DNA from: an uncultured Pseudomonadota bacterium
GTDB lineage: Bacteria; Myxococcota_A; UBA796; SXON01
Assembly (NCBI GenBank): GCA_903921785.1
Contig: CAIXRH010000132.1
Span: forward strand, 1 to 64,000
Length of the DNA stretch: 64,000 nt
Reading direction: 5' to 3'
Positions 8,623-20,929 of the stretch are shown piece after piece (within the stretch, counting starts at the first letter, position 1; the number at the start of each line of letters is the position of its first letter). The notes beneath the pieces were generated by a model. The model was not told where the DNA came from, searched no databases, and saw only the letters and a program-made list of their open reading frames with translations. The translations under genes and the position numbers were made by a program.

Positions 8623-9921
8623 TCAGAACTCGCAGACGAACTGGTGGGCGCTCGTGCAGTCGTCCACCGCCCAGTCCCCGCGCCGACCGCCGTTGTTGGT
8701 GATCGCGCAGTCGAGGGCCTCGGAGCTCAGGGGCTCGCCGGCACCCCAGCTGTCGTACACCACGGCGCTGCCGTCGGACCACAGGTACGTGCCCTCGACG
8801 TCCTGATCATTCGCCCCGATCCAGGCCGCGCGCACCGCGAGGGTGGCGATGGTGTCGTTCTCGGAGGAGGAGTTGACGTGGGCGAGGTTGCCGCCGAAGG
8901 CCTCGCAGGCGTTCTCCGCGAGGTCCCAAGTGGTGGACGTGGTGCACAGGTAGTAGGTGCTCGACGCGGAGCAGCCGTAGCACTCGGGCATCTCGTCGGT
9001 GTAGCCGTTGCAGTCGTTGTCCACGCTGTCGCAGGCTTCCGCGCCGCCGGGGTGCGCCGCGCCGCTGGACTCGTCACAATCGCCGGTGCAGATGGTGTAG
9101 CCATCGCCGTCGGTGTCGGCAGCCTCGAGCGTCGTCGCGTCGCAGTCGTTGTCCTGGCCGTCGCAGATTTCGGGGGCCCCCGGGTACACGGCGGCGTCGT
9201 GATCGTCGCAGTCGCCGGCGCACGTGGAGACCCCGTCGGCGTCGAGATCATCGAGCTCGTCCACCAGGCCGTCGCAGTCGTTGTCCACACCGTCGCAGGC
9301 GTCGCGAACGCCGGGGCCGATGTCGGGGTCGTTGTCGTCGCAGTCGTCCTGGCAGGCGCTGAAGCCGTCGCCGTCGAAGTCCCAGAGCTCGTCGATCTCG
9401 CCGTTGCAGTTGTTGTCGATGCCGTCGCAGGCCTCGGCGGCGTCGGAGAAGATGAACGCGTCGTCGTCGTTGCAGTCTTCGCAGACGTCCTCGCCATCGC
9501 CGTCGTAGTCGGCGTTGTCGAGCTCGCCGTCGCAGTTCTGGTCGACGTAGTCGCAGGTCTCGATCGCGCCGGGGTGGATCGACGGGTCGTTGTCGTTGCA
9601 GTCCCAGGCCCCGACCGTCGTGTAGCAGAGGCGGGCGTCGTTGTAGCCGTCGTCGTCGGCGTCGTAGTTCCCTTCGTCGACCTTGCCGTCGCAGTCGTTG
9701 TCGACGCCGTCGCAGAGCTCGTCGGCGTCGGGGTGGATGTTCGAGTCGTACGGCTTACAATCCTTCGCGTCCACGCTGCCGTCGTAGTCGGCGTCGTGGG
9801 TGTTCGGGTCGACCACCGGCGGGCCTTCGGGCTCGCGCCCCGCGGTGGACGAGACCGTCGTATCGATACAGCCAAGCAACAGCAGCGTGACGAACATCCC
9901 GCGGAGTGTACCCCCAAACAT
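8623..9921 (-). CDS. MopE-repeat lipoprotein with C-terminal C-type-lectin-like domain
   Basis: I chose the ATG at 9921 because AGGAGG lies 9 nt upstream. This gives the signal MFGGTLRGMFVTLLLLG before a lipobox Cys. A second ATG at 9897 is possible but has weaker translation signals. Six Cys/Asp repeats follow (D-C-N/D-D ... C-D-G-V-D-N-D-C-D-G), the MopE-type putative metal-binding motif, probably binding calcium. The last 110 residues look like a C-type lectin fold (WIGANDQ, YLWSDGS, WAVDDC, FVCEF). It is likely a surface lipoprotein that binds a ligand or matrix. Its start codon shares a CATG with the divergent amidotransferase gene. Confidence 0.88.
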   Translation of the reverse strand: MFGGTLRGMFVTLLLLGCIDTTVSSTAGREPEGPPVVDPNTHDADYDGSVDAKDCKPYDSNIHPDADELCDGVDNDCDGKVDEGNYDADDDGYNDARLCYTTVGAWDCNDNDPSIHPGAIETCDYVDQNCDGELDNADYDGDGEDVCEDCNDDDAFIFSDAAEACDGIDNNCNGEIDELWDFDGDGFSACQDDCDDNDPDIGPGVRDACDGVDNDCDGLVDELDDLDADGVSTCAGDCDDHDAAVYPGAPEICDGQDNDCDATTLEAADTDGDGYTICTGDCDESSGAAHPGGAEACDSVDNDCNGYTDEMPECYGCSASSTYYLCTTSTTWDLAENACEAFGGNLAHVNSSSENDTIATLAVRAAWIGANDQDVEGTYLWSDGSAVVYDSWGAGEPLSSEALDCAITNNGGRRGDWAVDDCTSAHQFVCEF

Positions 9922-10507
9922 GCGTGCCCACCTCCTGGATCTCAACGACGGCGTGCCGAACCGGGGCACCGCGGCGCTGCGCGGCCAGCTCGAGCACGCC
10001 GGCTTCGGGGTGGACACCTGGGATGTCCGCCAGGGCAATGAGCTTCCCCCCGACCGCGAGGGCGTCTGGGTGCTGGGCGGGGGCCCGGGTTCGCCGCTGC
10101 AGGAGGGACCGTGGCGCGCGCCGCTGCTCGCGGCGTTGCGTGCGCGGGTGGCTGAGGATCGGCCCACGCTGTGCATCTGCTACGGGTTTGAGATGCTCGC
10201 CGCGGCGATGGGCAGCGAACTTCGCCGCCTCACGACTCCGCGGGAGGGGGTCTACCCGGTGAGCCTCGTGGCGCACGATCCGGCGGTGGAGGGGCTCGAC
10301 GGGCACGGCGCCTGGGAGGCCCGGAGCTGGGCCGTCTTCGGCGACTTTGGCCGGGTCTTCGCCCGCGGCCCCGAGCTGGACGTGGCCGGCACCCGCCTCG
10401 GGGACCACGTGCTCGGGGTGATCTTCCACCCCGAGGCCGACCTCGGCCCGGAGACCCACGCGGTGTACAGCCGCGTGGTGCCGCGCTATCTCGCCGGCCT
10501 CCGATGA
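9920..10507 (+). CDS. Class I glutamine amidotransferase-like protein
   Basis: This is a 195-residue protein of the GuaA/CarA amidotransferase fold. The nucleophile elbow CICYGFEML (Cys near residue 86) and the C-terminal HPE (IFHPEADLG) supply Cys, His and Glu, so glutamine or gamma-glutamyl hydrolysis is plausible. The partner or acceptor is unknown. No Shine-Dalgarno precedes the ATG; AGTGTA lies 9 nt upstream, consistent with a leaderless start. The stop overlaps the start of the methyltransferase gene (ATGA), so the two are co-translated. Confidence 0.85.
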   Translation: MRAHLLDLNDGVPNRGTAALRGQLEHAGFGVDTWDVRQGNELPPDREGVWVLGGGPGSPLQEGPWRAPLLAALRARVAEDRPTLCICYGFEMLAAAMGSELRRLTTPREGVYPVSLVAHDPAVEGLDGHGAWEARSWAVFGDFGRVFARGPELDVAGTRLGDHVLGVIFHPEADLGPETHAVYSRVVPRYLAGLR

Positions 10508-11634
10508 AGCAGCTCCCCCTCAGCGCCGACACCGTGGGCACCGTCGCCCGCGGCCACCCCTGGGTCTACCACGACGGGGTGCGCGGCAAGGCCCCGGTGG
10601 GCGACGCCGTGGAGCTGATGGACGGGCGAGGAAAGCGCGTCGCCTGGGGGTTGTTCGACGAGGGGGTGATCGCGGTGCGCGTGCTCGGCCGGGATCCGGT
10701 CCCCCTGCACGAGCTGCTCAAACAGCGGCTCGCCGCGGCCTGGGCGCGCCGCACGCGCCTCCTCGGCGGGGAAACCGACACCTACCGGGTGTGCAACGGC
10801 GAGGGCGATGGCCTCGGCGGCCTCGTGGTCGACCGGTACGGCGATGTGCTGGTCGTGCGCCTGTACAGCAAGGTGTGGGAGCGCCAGCTCGACAGCATCG
10901 TCGGCATGTTGGTGGGGATCACCGGATGCAAGACGGTCTTCCGCCGCTACGGCGTCGGCCGGGTGGACGATCGGCAGGGCGGGGAGACCCTCCGCGGACC
11001 CGAGCCCGCCGAGGTCTTCGTCGTGCACGAACACGGGATGAAGCTGCTGGTTCGGGTACGCGAGGGCCAGAAGACCGGCCTGTTCCTCGACCAGCGCGAA
11101 CACCGCAAGCTCATCCGCGGCTGGGCCTCCGGCCGCACCGTGGTCAACCTGTTCTCGTACAACGGGGGGTTCTCCCTCGCCGCGGCGCTCGGCGGCGCCA
11201 AACACGTCACCTCGGTGGACGTGGCGGCCCCCGCCCTCGAGGACGCCCGCGAGGCCTTCCGCCTCAACGGGCTCGACCCCGCGGCCCACCGCTTCGAAGC
11301 CGCCGACGCCTTCACCTGGACCGGCGGCCCGTCCGACCTCGTGATCGTCGACCCGCCCAGCCTCACCCACACCCAGAAGGCCGACTCCGCCGCAAAGAAC
11401 GCCTACAAGACGCTGCACCGGCACGTCGGTGGCTACGCGACGGACCTCGTGGCCACCTCCTCCTGTACCGCCCGTCTCGCCTGGGAGCGGTGGGAAGAGG
11501 CCGTCCGCGAAGGGTTGGGCGGCGGGTGGGCGTCGTTGCACCGCTCGGGAGAGGCGATCGACCATCCCGTGCTCGTGGCCCATCCCGAGGGTCGATACCT
11601 CAAGTTTGCGCTGCTCGGAAAGGTCGCCCGCTAG
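10504..11634 (+). CDS. RlmI-like class I rRNA cytosine-5 methyltransferase
   Basis: This 376-residue protein has an N-terminal PUA-like domain (ARGHPWVYHDGV), an RlmI-type central region (QKTGLFLDQREHR) and a SAM-binding Rossmann fold (NLFSYNGGFSLAAALGGA, VTSVDVA). The motif DPPSL and a Ser-Ser-Cys (TSSC) match the catalytic region of the RlmI/RlmK-N family, which makes 5-methylcytosine in 23S rRNA. The exact nucleotide cannot be told. It overlaps the amidotransferase gene by 4 nt. Confidence 0.9.
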   Translation: MKQLPLSADTVGTVARGHPWVYHDGVRGKAPVGDAVELMDGRGKRVAWGLFDEGVIAVRVLGRDPVPLHELLKQRLAAAWARRTRLLGGETDTYRVCNGEGDGLGGLVVDRYGDVLVVRLYSKVWERQLDSIVGMLVGITGCKTVFRRYGVGRVDDRQGGETLRGPEPAEVFVVHEHGMKLLVRVREGQKTGLFLDQREHRKLIRGWASGRTVVNLFSYNGGFSLAAALGGAKHVTSVDVAAPALEDAREAFRLNGLDPAAHRFEAADAFTWTGGPSDLVIVDPPSLTHTQKADSAAKNAYKTLHRHVGGYATDLVATSSCTARLAWERWEEAVREGLGGGWASLHRSGEAIDHPVLVAHPEGRYLKFALLGKVAR

Positions 11635-11715
11635 GGCCGTGCGCGTTCGGAGTACGCTCCCGACCACGCCGCCGAGCGGACCGGGCGCTCCAGGTGCTAC
11701 GCTGCGCCGGCCCCG

Positions 11716-12606
11716 ATGTTCTTCCTCACCGCCCTCGCGCTCGCCGCCGCTCCGCCGCCGATCGTCAACGGCGCGCCGGGCACCGACTACCCCGCGGTGG
11801 CGATGCTTTTGATGACGAACGAGGAGGGTGAATTCGGCGGTTGGTGCTCGGGCTCCCTGGTCGCCGACCACTGGGTGCTCACCGCCGCCCACTGCGTGGC
11901 CGAGGCGGGGTGGTACCAGCCTGCCCACGTCTATGTGACGTTCGCGCAGGAGTACGACGACGCGTCGGGCTCCAACACCCTGGAGGCCGTCGACTGGACG
12001 GCGCACGACGACTACGACCCGCTCCACAACACCAACGATCTCGCGATGGTGGAGCTCCCGAGCAACATCGGCGCGCGCCCGCTGGAGCTCGCCCCCGAAG
12101 CGCCGTCCGGGCCCGACAAGGGCCACGACTTCCGCATGGTCGGCTTCGGCGCCGAGTCTGACTACGACGACAACGACGCCCCTACGCGCCAGTACGCCGA
12201 TGTCCCGCTCTACGACTACGACAACCAGCTCCTCTACACCTTCGATCCCGACGACGGGCAGAACGCCTGTTGGGGGGACTCCGGGGGGCCGCTGCTCCGC
12301 CTCTACGACGACGGCACTTGGGCCATCGCCGGGGTCATGGACTACGTGAGCGGCTGCGTCGGGGGCGCCCTCGGCGCCTCCCGCGTCGACCGTGACGTCG
12401 ACTGGATCGGAACCTTCACCGCCGGCTATACGATCCACCAACGCGACGATGCCGACACCGCTGACACTGCCGATTCCGCGGAGGAGCGGGACACCGGATC
12501 CCTCGTGGTTCCCGGTACGGTCTGTGGCACCGCGCCGAGCGCGGCAGGCGCGCTCCTCGCGTTCGCGGGCCTGGCGGCGATTCGCGGGCGGCAGCGCCTG
12601 AGCTGA
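11716..12606 (+). CDS. Trypsin-like serine protease with MYXO-CTERM-like anchor
   Basis: The 296-residue protein begins with a short hydrophobic signal (MFFLTALALAA). A chymotrypsin-fold protease follows: the mature start IVNG, His in TAAHC, Asp in NTNDLAM and Ser in GDSGGP. The catalytic triad is complete, so it should be active outside the cytoplasm. An Asp/Thr-Ala linker leads to a C-terminal tail of Cys, a hydrophobic helix and basic residues (RGRQR), like the MYXO-CTERM sorting signal. I infer transient anchoring and processing by a myxosortase-type protease. It lies convergent to the next gene, 41 nt away. Confidence 0.9.
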   Translation: MFFLTALALAAAPPPIVNGAPGTDYPAVAMLLMTNEEGEFGGWCSGSLVADHWVLTAAHCVAEAGWYQPAHVYVTFAQEYDDASGSNTLEAVDWTAHDDYDPLHNTNDLAMVELPSNIGARPLELAPEAPSGPDKGHDFRMVGFGAESDYDDNDAPTRQYADVPLYDYDNQLLYTFDPDDGQNACWGDSGGPLLRLYDDGTWAIAGVMDYVSGCVGGALGASRVDRDVDWIGTFTAGYTIHQRDDADTADTADSAEERDTGSLVVPGTVCGTAPSAAGALLAFAGLAAIRGRQRLS

Positions 12607-12647
12607 ACGCGGCCCGGCGCCCGGCGTATCGGCGGCCGGGGCGCTCC

Positions 12648-14153
12648 TCAGAGCCCGTAGAGCGCCAGCTTCCCGTCCTCTGCGAGCCGCCGCGCCCCTG
12701 CGCTCACCAGCGCCGCCTCGAACCGCTCGGACGCCCCGTGGAGCTCGTCGCGGTGCACCACGATCGTGGTCACGCCAGCCGCTCGCGCCGCGGCGACGTC
12801 CGGCGACTGAGGGTCGACGCGGAGGATCGGGTCCCAGCTGGCGAAGCTGGACAACCACGCGGCGTCGTGGTCCCGGCCGATTCCGTTGAAGTCGAGCGTC
12901 CACGGCGAGGTGGCGTGGGTGTGGAGCTGCGCGAAGAGCACCCAGCGCGCCCGCGGACGCGACGGGTTCGGCTTGCCGGGCGGGAGCGCCACCGGACCGG
13001 GCACCTCCAAGACCACTCCGCCGTCGATCGCGTCGTACAACGCCGGGAGTGCCGTAGGCGCCCCGGGCACCACGGGCTCGATCGGCGAGAGCATGAGCCC
13101 CTCCACGAACGGAATAAATCCGAGGACCTTCCAGCGTACATGCTCAACGGTGTCCGCCACCAGCGGCGCGAAGCATAGGAGCGTGCCGGCGTGCCAGCGG
13201 TAGGGGAAGCGCACCAACTCCAGGACGGGCAGCTCCCACCACGGGCCACGCCCCGTGCTGAGCAGGAAGCAGAGCGCCGCCCCGACCGCCCACCCGGGGT
13301 TCCGCCGCACCGACGGAACGGCAAGGAGCGCGGCTGCGAACCCGACGTAGGTCGTCTTGGCGAAGGGATTGAGCCCCGGCAGGAGCCCTGGCTTGGGGAT
13401 CGTCAGCGCGGCGCCCATCGCCGCCCGTACGGCGGAATCCAGCGCGCCGTTCCCGCCAAACGCGTGGGTGAAGCTCCACAGTGCCGGAGCAGCAAGCAGG
13501 AGCCCGACGGCCGCGCTGAACCAGGCGGATCGATCCCGTGCGCCGAGCCCCACCGCCAGCAAACAGGCGACCATCCCCAGGTACCAACTGGAGATCACGG
13601 TGAGCGCGAAGGCCAAGGTCGCCAGCGCCACCCGGCGCTCCACCACCATCCACGCCCAGAGCGCCAACGTCCACCCGTCCGTGCCCTCCACGATGCCCTC
13701 CACGGTGTAGCCGTGGAAGAACGGGGACGCGCCATAGAGCAGCGCCCCCGCCAGGGCCGGCGTCGGAGATCGGCGGAGCGCACGGAGGAAGCCGAAGGCC
13801 GCCATGACCGTCGCCGCGCGTGCCAGAACAAGGGTTACCACGTATGCCGCCACCGGTCCCGCGAGCGCCCAGACCGGCCACCCGAGCACCCCGTGGATCG
13901 GCGAGCTGTAGTAGAAGCCGATCCCATCGGGCGCGCCCATCCGCGTGGTGTGCAGGATGAACCCCGGCAGTCCAGCACAGAAGGTGTCGAGCCCCCACAC
14001 CGAAGGGTAGAGGTCTGTGAACGGCTGCCCCGGCAGCTCCCCCGCCGCCAACGCCGGCACCAATGGCACCACGCCCCACAAGAGCGCCACCACGGCGCAC
14101 AGTGACCAGGCTCGCAGGCGGGACGGCACGGGGCAGCATACGCCGCCGCCCAT
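12648..14153 (-). CDS. Polytopic membrane protein with large C-terminal soluble domain
   Basis: The protein has 501 residues if it starts at the ATG at 14153, which has a strong GGAGG Shine-Dalgarno. A GTG at 14129 is an alternative. It has about nine or ten hydrophobic segments over the first 350 residues and a soluble C-terminal domain. The long loop after the first helix (QPFTDLYPS ... HTTRMGAPDGIGFYYSSP) and the overall shape recall GT-C-type glycosyltransferases (YfhO, PMT-like), but no catalytic motif can be assigned. I leave it as unknown, possibly a lipid-linked sugar transferase. Confidence 0.75.
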   Translation of the reverse strand: MGGGVCCPVPSRLRAWSLCAVVALLWGVVPLVPALAAGELPGQPFTDLYPSVWGLDTFCAGLPGFILHTTRMGAPDGIGFYYSSPIHGVLGWPVWALAGPVAAYVVTLVLARAATVMAAFGFLRALRRSPTPALAGALLYGASPFFHGYTVEGIVEGTDGWTLALWAWMVVERRVALATLAFALTVISSWYLGMVACLLAVGLGARDRSAWFSAAVGLLLAAPALWSFTHAFGGNGALDSAVRAAMGAALTIPKPGLLPGLNPFAKTTYVGFAAALLAVPSVRRNPGWAVGAALCFLLSTGRGPWWELPVLELVRFPYRWHAGTLLCFAPLVADTVEHVRWKVLGFIPFVEGLMLSPIEPVVPGAPTALPALYDAIDGGVVLEVPGPVALPPGKPNPSRPRARWVLFAQLHTHATSPWTLDFNGIGRDHDAAWLSSFASWDPILRVDPQSPDVAAARAAGVTTIVVHRDELHGASERFEAALVSAGARRLAEDGKLALYGL

Positions 14154-15216
14154 GATCCTTCCTCCCCTGCCCGCGTGGAACGACGCCGCCGAGGCGGCCG
14201 CGCTCGCCCACCTCGACCAGCTCACCAAGCCCCCGGGGAGCCTCGGTCGCCTCGAAGCCCTCGGCGCGTGGCTCTCCGGCGTCACCGGGAGTTTCCCCGC
14301 CGCAACGCCCGACCGCGCGCGACTCTACACCTTCGCGGCTGATCATGGCGTCACCGCCGAGGGTGTCTCGCCGTACCCGAGCGCGGTCACCGTGCAGATG
14401 GTCCACAACTTCCTGGCTGGTGGCGCCGCGGTCAACGCGTTCGCGCGGCACTACGGCGTGGAGCTCGTGGTGGTGGACGTGGGCGTGGCCGACCCCCTCG
14501 CGGGAGCGGCCACCAGCGAGTCCGCGGAGCTGATCCGCGCCAAGGTGCGCCCGGGAACGGGAAACATGGCTCGGGAACTGGCGATGTCGCGGGCGGAGGC
14601 GGAGGCCGCCGTGCAGGTGGGGATCGACTGCGCACGGGCCGCCGCGTCGCAGGGCATTCGCCTCCTCGGCGCTGGCGAGATGGGCATCGGCAACACCACC
14701 GCCGCCGCCGCCTGCCTCTCCGCCGTGGCCGGGATGCCCGCGAAGCTCACCGCGGGCCGCGGCACCGGGGTGGACGACGCCGGCTTGAAGCGGAAAATCG
14801 CCACCATCGATCAGGCGATCGCGCTGCATCGACCCGACCGCGACGACGCCATCGGCATCCTCTCCGCCGTCGGCGGCCTGGAGATCGCCGCCATCGCCGG
14901 GCTCTGCCTCGGGGGCGCAGCTACGGGGGTCCCCGTATTCCTCGACGGCTTCATCTCCACCGCCGGCGGCATGCTCGCCAACGTGCTGCAGCCCGGCGCG
15001 GCCCGCTGGTTCCAGATCAGCCACAAAAGCGCCGAGAACGCCCATTGGGCGATGAGCCGGATGCTCGGCCGCGAACCCCTCTACGACCTCGACATGCGCC
15101 TCGGCGAGGGGGTCGGCGCGGTCATGGGGATGGACGCCGCGCGGCTCTCCCTGTTCGTGATGGCGAAGATGGCGACGTTCGCGAGCGCCGGGGTCAGCGG
15201 AAAGGCTGAGGAGTAG
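14152..15216 (+). CDS. cobT: Nicotinate-nucleotide--dimethylbenzimidazole phosphoribosyltransferase
   Basis: This 354-residue CobT makes alpha-ribazole phosphate from nicotinate mononucleotide and 5,6-dimethylbenzimidazole for the lower ligand of cobalamin. Family hallmarks are KPPGSLGRLE near the N-terminus, AADHGV, GEMGIGNTT, DGFIS and the catalytic Glu in RLGEGVGA near residue 325. No other cobalamin gene is in the window. The ATG shares CATG with the divergent gene's start. It has no Shine-Dalgarno but AGCATA 11 nt upstream. Confidence 0.96.
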   Translation: MILPPLPAWNDAAEAAALAHLDQLTKPPGSLGRLEALGAWLSGVTGSFPAATPDRARLYTFAADHGVTAEGVSPYPSAVTVQMVHNFLAGGAAVNAFARHYGVELVVVDVGVADPLAGAATSESAELIRAKVRPGTGNMARELAMSRAEAEAAVQVGIDCARAAASQGIRLLGAGEMGIGNTTAAAACLSAVAGMPAKLTAGRGTGVDDAGLKRKIATIDQAIALHRPDRDDAIGILSAVGGLEIAAIAGLCLGGAATGVPVFLDGFISTAGGMLANVLQPGAARWFQISHKSAENAHWAMSRMLGREPLYDLDMRLGEGVGAVMGMDAARLSLFVMAKMATFASAGVSGKAEE

Positions 15217-15251
15217 GGCGTCGACGGGCTGGGGCTCCTCCACCGCCCTTC

Positions 15252-15298
15252 CGGCCCGCCGACGTCGGCGGTCGAGGAGCCGCTGGCGGCGAGCCTGG
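15252..15298 (+). repeat. Dispersed intergenic repeat, copy B
   Basis: GTCGGCGGTCGAGGAGCCGC followed by GGCGGCGAG matches the family core. It lies between cobT and the DoxX-like gene. The similarity to copies D and E extends about 30 bp upstream. Confidence 0.8.
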
Positions 15299-15429
15299 CT
15301 CGGCGGGCGGCGGTGGCCGCCGTCACCGCGGGAGGGCTCCGTCGAAACATCCACGCTCCTGCGGATGCGGTAGCCGATAGCTCGGCGTTGCCGGTGGACC
15401 CGCCGGCCCAACCCCTCCCGAGGTGTCTC

Positions 15430-15804
15430 ATGCAGTCCAAGGCGCTCACCTGGACCGGCCGCGTCCTGTCCGCCCTCCCCGTCCTGATGCTGCTGATGAG
15501 CGGCGGGATGGCGATCTCCCAGTCACCCCAGGTGACCGAGGGGCTCGTGAAGTACCACTACCCGGCGTCCTCCGTGCTCTTCATCGGGAGCTGCGAGGTG
15601 GTCTTCGCCATCCTCTACGCCATCCCCCAGACCGCCGTGCTCGGCGCCATCCTCATGACCGCCTACCTCGGCGGCGCGGTCGCCACCCACGTCGCGGCGA
15701 GCGAGTCGCCGGCCGCGGCGATCATCGTGGCGATCATCGCCTGGACCGGGCTCGGGCTCCGCGACGCTCGCCTCCGGCAGCTCCTGCCGGTGACGCGGGA
15801 CTAG
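15430..15804 (+). CDS. DoxX-like small integral membrane protein
   Basis: The 124-residue protein has four predicted membrane helices and the DoxX/DoxD-like pattern (GRVLSALPVLMLLMSG at the start, VFAILYAIPQTAVLGAILMTAYLGGAVATH in the middle). A GAGGTG ribosome-binding site precedes the ATG. Members are linked to redox or respiratory functions, but the role is mostly unknown. It is convergent with the next gene, with only 6 nt between stop codons. Confidence 0.82.
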   Translation: MQSKALTWTGRVLSALPVLMLLMSGGMAISQSPQVTEGLVKYHYPASSVLFIGSCEVVFAILYAIPQTAVLGAILMTAYLGGAVATHVAASESPAAAIIVAIIAWTGLGLRDARLRQLLPVTRD

Positions 15805-15810
15805 GGCGCC

Positions 15811-16428
15811 TTACCTCCCGAGCGCGCGCCCCTCGACCGTGAGCGCGCAGGGGCCGGAAGCGCCGCCTTCGCAGTCGGCCTTCTCGTCGTCGAGCCAGAG
15901 GGTGATGCGCTCCCCCACCAGCGCGTTGACGCCTTCGGCGAGCTTCGGGTGCCCCGTGAGCGTGATCTTGCCGTTCTTGCCGGTGAGCTCCGCCCGCTCG
16001 GCCTCGGCGTGGCGCTCGCCGCGGTCCACGCGGACCGTGCCGGTGGCGACCACGGTGTCGATGGTGTCGGCGGTGGCGTAACGAACGTCCAACGCCGCAC
16101 ACCGCATCGTCACTTCGCCGCGGGTCACCACCACCTCGCCCTCGAAGTGGGCGGTGCGCGCCTTGAGGTCCCACGAGGAGCGCGCAGCCTGGATCTCCAG
16201 CGGCACGCCGCCGGCCTGCGCCTTGGTGACGGTGGTGGTCGTCGCGTCCACCGTGCCCGCGAAGACATCCCCTTTCGCGCCGGCGAACGCCACGCTGTAG
16301 GGCCCGGACGCCGCTTCGCCATGGATCACCACGCCGGTGGCGGTGGCCTCGGTGGGGAGCGAGGCTTGCGGTTCCGGCGAACACGCCGCCGCGAAGGCCA
16401 CGATCACCCCGAGCAGGCCGGCGCGCAC
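15811..16428 (-). CDS. LptA/OstA-like lipoprotein (LPS transport fold)
   Basis: With the GTG at 16428 the protein has 205 residues and a lipoprotein signal MRAGLLGVIVAFAAA before Cys. A GTG at 16551, directly after the pyrG stop, would add 41 Arg/Ala-rich residues. The body shows repeating OstA-type beta-jelly-roll strands (TAHFEGEVVVTRGEVTMRC, HAEAERAELTGKNGKITLTG, NALVGERITLWLDDEKADCEGG) like LptA and LptC, which form the periplasmic LPS bridge. Being a lipoprotein, it may act like LptC or as an outer-membrane-side adaptor. It lies downstream of pyrG. Confidence 0.75.
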   Translation of the reverse strand: MRAGLLGVIVAFAAACSPEPQASLPTEATATGVVIHGEAASGPYSVAFAGAKGDVFAGTVDATTTTVTKAQAGGVPLEIQAARSSWDLKARTAHFEGEVVVTRGEVTMRCAALDVRYATADTIDTVVATGTVRVDRGERHAEAERAELTGKNGKITLTGHPKLAEGVNALVGERITLWLDDEKADCEGGASGPCALTVEGRALGR

Positions 16429-16457
16429 GGCGGCCACCGCGGCAGGGATGCGGAGGG

Positions 16458-16495
16458 CGGCCGCGCCCCGCGCGGCCGGTCGGCTCCGCCGACCG
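16458..16495. terminator. Two tandem GC hairpins downstream of pyrG
   Basis: CGGCCGCGC-CCC-GCGCGGCCG (16458-16478) is a perfect 9-bp stem. CGGTCGGC-TCC-GCCGACCG (16477-16495) is a perfect 8-bp stem. They lie just after pyrG on the minus strand and before my preferred start of the OstA-like gene. They could attenuate read-through. There is no T-run. Confidence 0.5.
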
Positions 16496-16551
16496 AGGCC
16501 GAAGGCCGAGCCCGTGAGCAGCCCGACGGCGCCTCGGCGCCGGGCCGCCAC

Positions 16552-20209
<3,658 letters not shown>

Positions 20210-20213
<4 letters not shown>

Positions 20214-20929
20214 CCCCCCCGCACCAGCCCTCGCACCCGCTCCAGGTCCTCCGCCGTGTCCACGCTCGGGGCCGGCGCGGCGACGTCCACCACCCGGATC
20301 GCCAGCCCGTTCGCCAGCCACCGCAGCTGCTCCAGCCGCTCGACCCGCTCCGCTGCCGACTCCGGCAGCACGACCGCCGCGCGCAGCGCCGCCGGACGGA
20401 ACGCGTACACGCCGACATGCACCCGGAACGGCCCGCCGTGGGGGATCGCCGCCCGGGAGAAGTAGAGTGCGCGCCCGGCCTCCCCGAGCGCCACCTTCAC
20501 GCGCGCCGGGTTGTCGGCCTCTGCCGCGGACAGCGGCGCCGCGCCGGTCGCGATGTCGAAGCCCGCCCCCTCGGCCTCCAAGAGCCCTCCGGCCACCCGC
20601 CGGAGCGTCTCCGGCTCGACGAGCGGCTCGTCCCCCTGGACGTTGAGCACCACATCGGCGTCGAGGCCGAGCGCCGCGAAGGCGGCCGCCACCCTCGCTG
20701 TTCCGTTCGGTGCGTCCCCGGTACGCGCGACCTCGCCTCCGGCCGCCTCCACCACGGCCGCGATCTCATCGTCGTCGGTCGCGACGAAGACTCGGGCGAA
20801 CCCCGCCTCGGTGACGCGCCGCCACGTGCGGACCACCAGCGGCACGCCGCCCACGTCCGCGAGCATCTTCGCGGCGAGGCGGGTGCTGCCCCGCCGCGCC
20901 GGGATCCCCGCGACGATCAGAGGGCGCAA
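20210..20929 (-). CDS. kdsB: 3-deoxy-manno-octulosonate cytidylyltransferase
   Basis: The 239-residue enzyme activates Kdo as CMP-Kdo for lipid A-core synthesis. Motifs are PARRGSTRLAAKML (nucleotide loop), VFVATDDDEI, NVQGDEPLVEP and HVGVYAFRP. I place the start at a TTG (20929), which overlaps the upstream gene by 13 nt; a CTG at 20920 overlapping its stop is another option. Translation is probably coupled to the beta-helix lipoprotein gene. Its presence implies Kdo-containing LPS. Confidence 0.9.

Noticed and set aside
8644-10041. Val/Ala/Asp-rich plus-strand frame opposite the MopE/lectin gene
   Set aside because: It is the complement of Cys/Asp repeats and has no domain or start signal.
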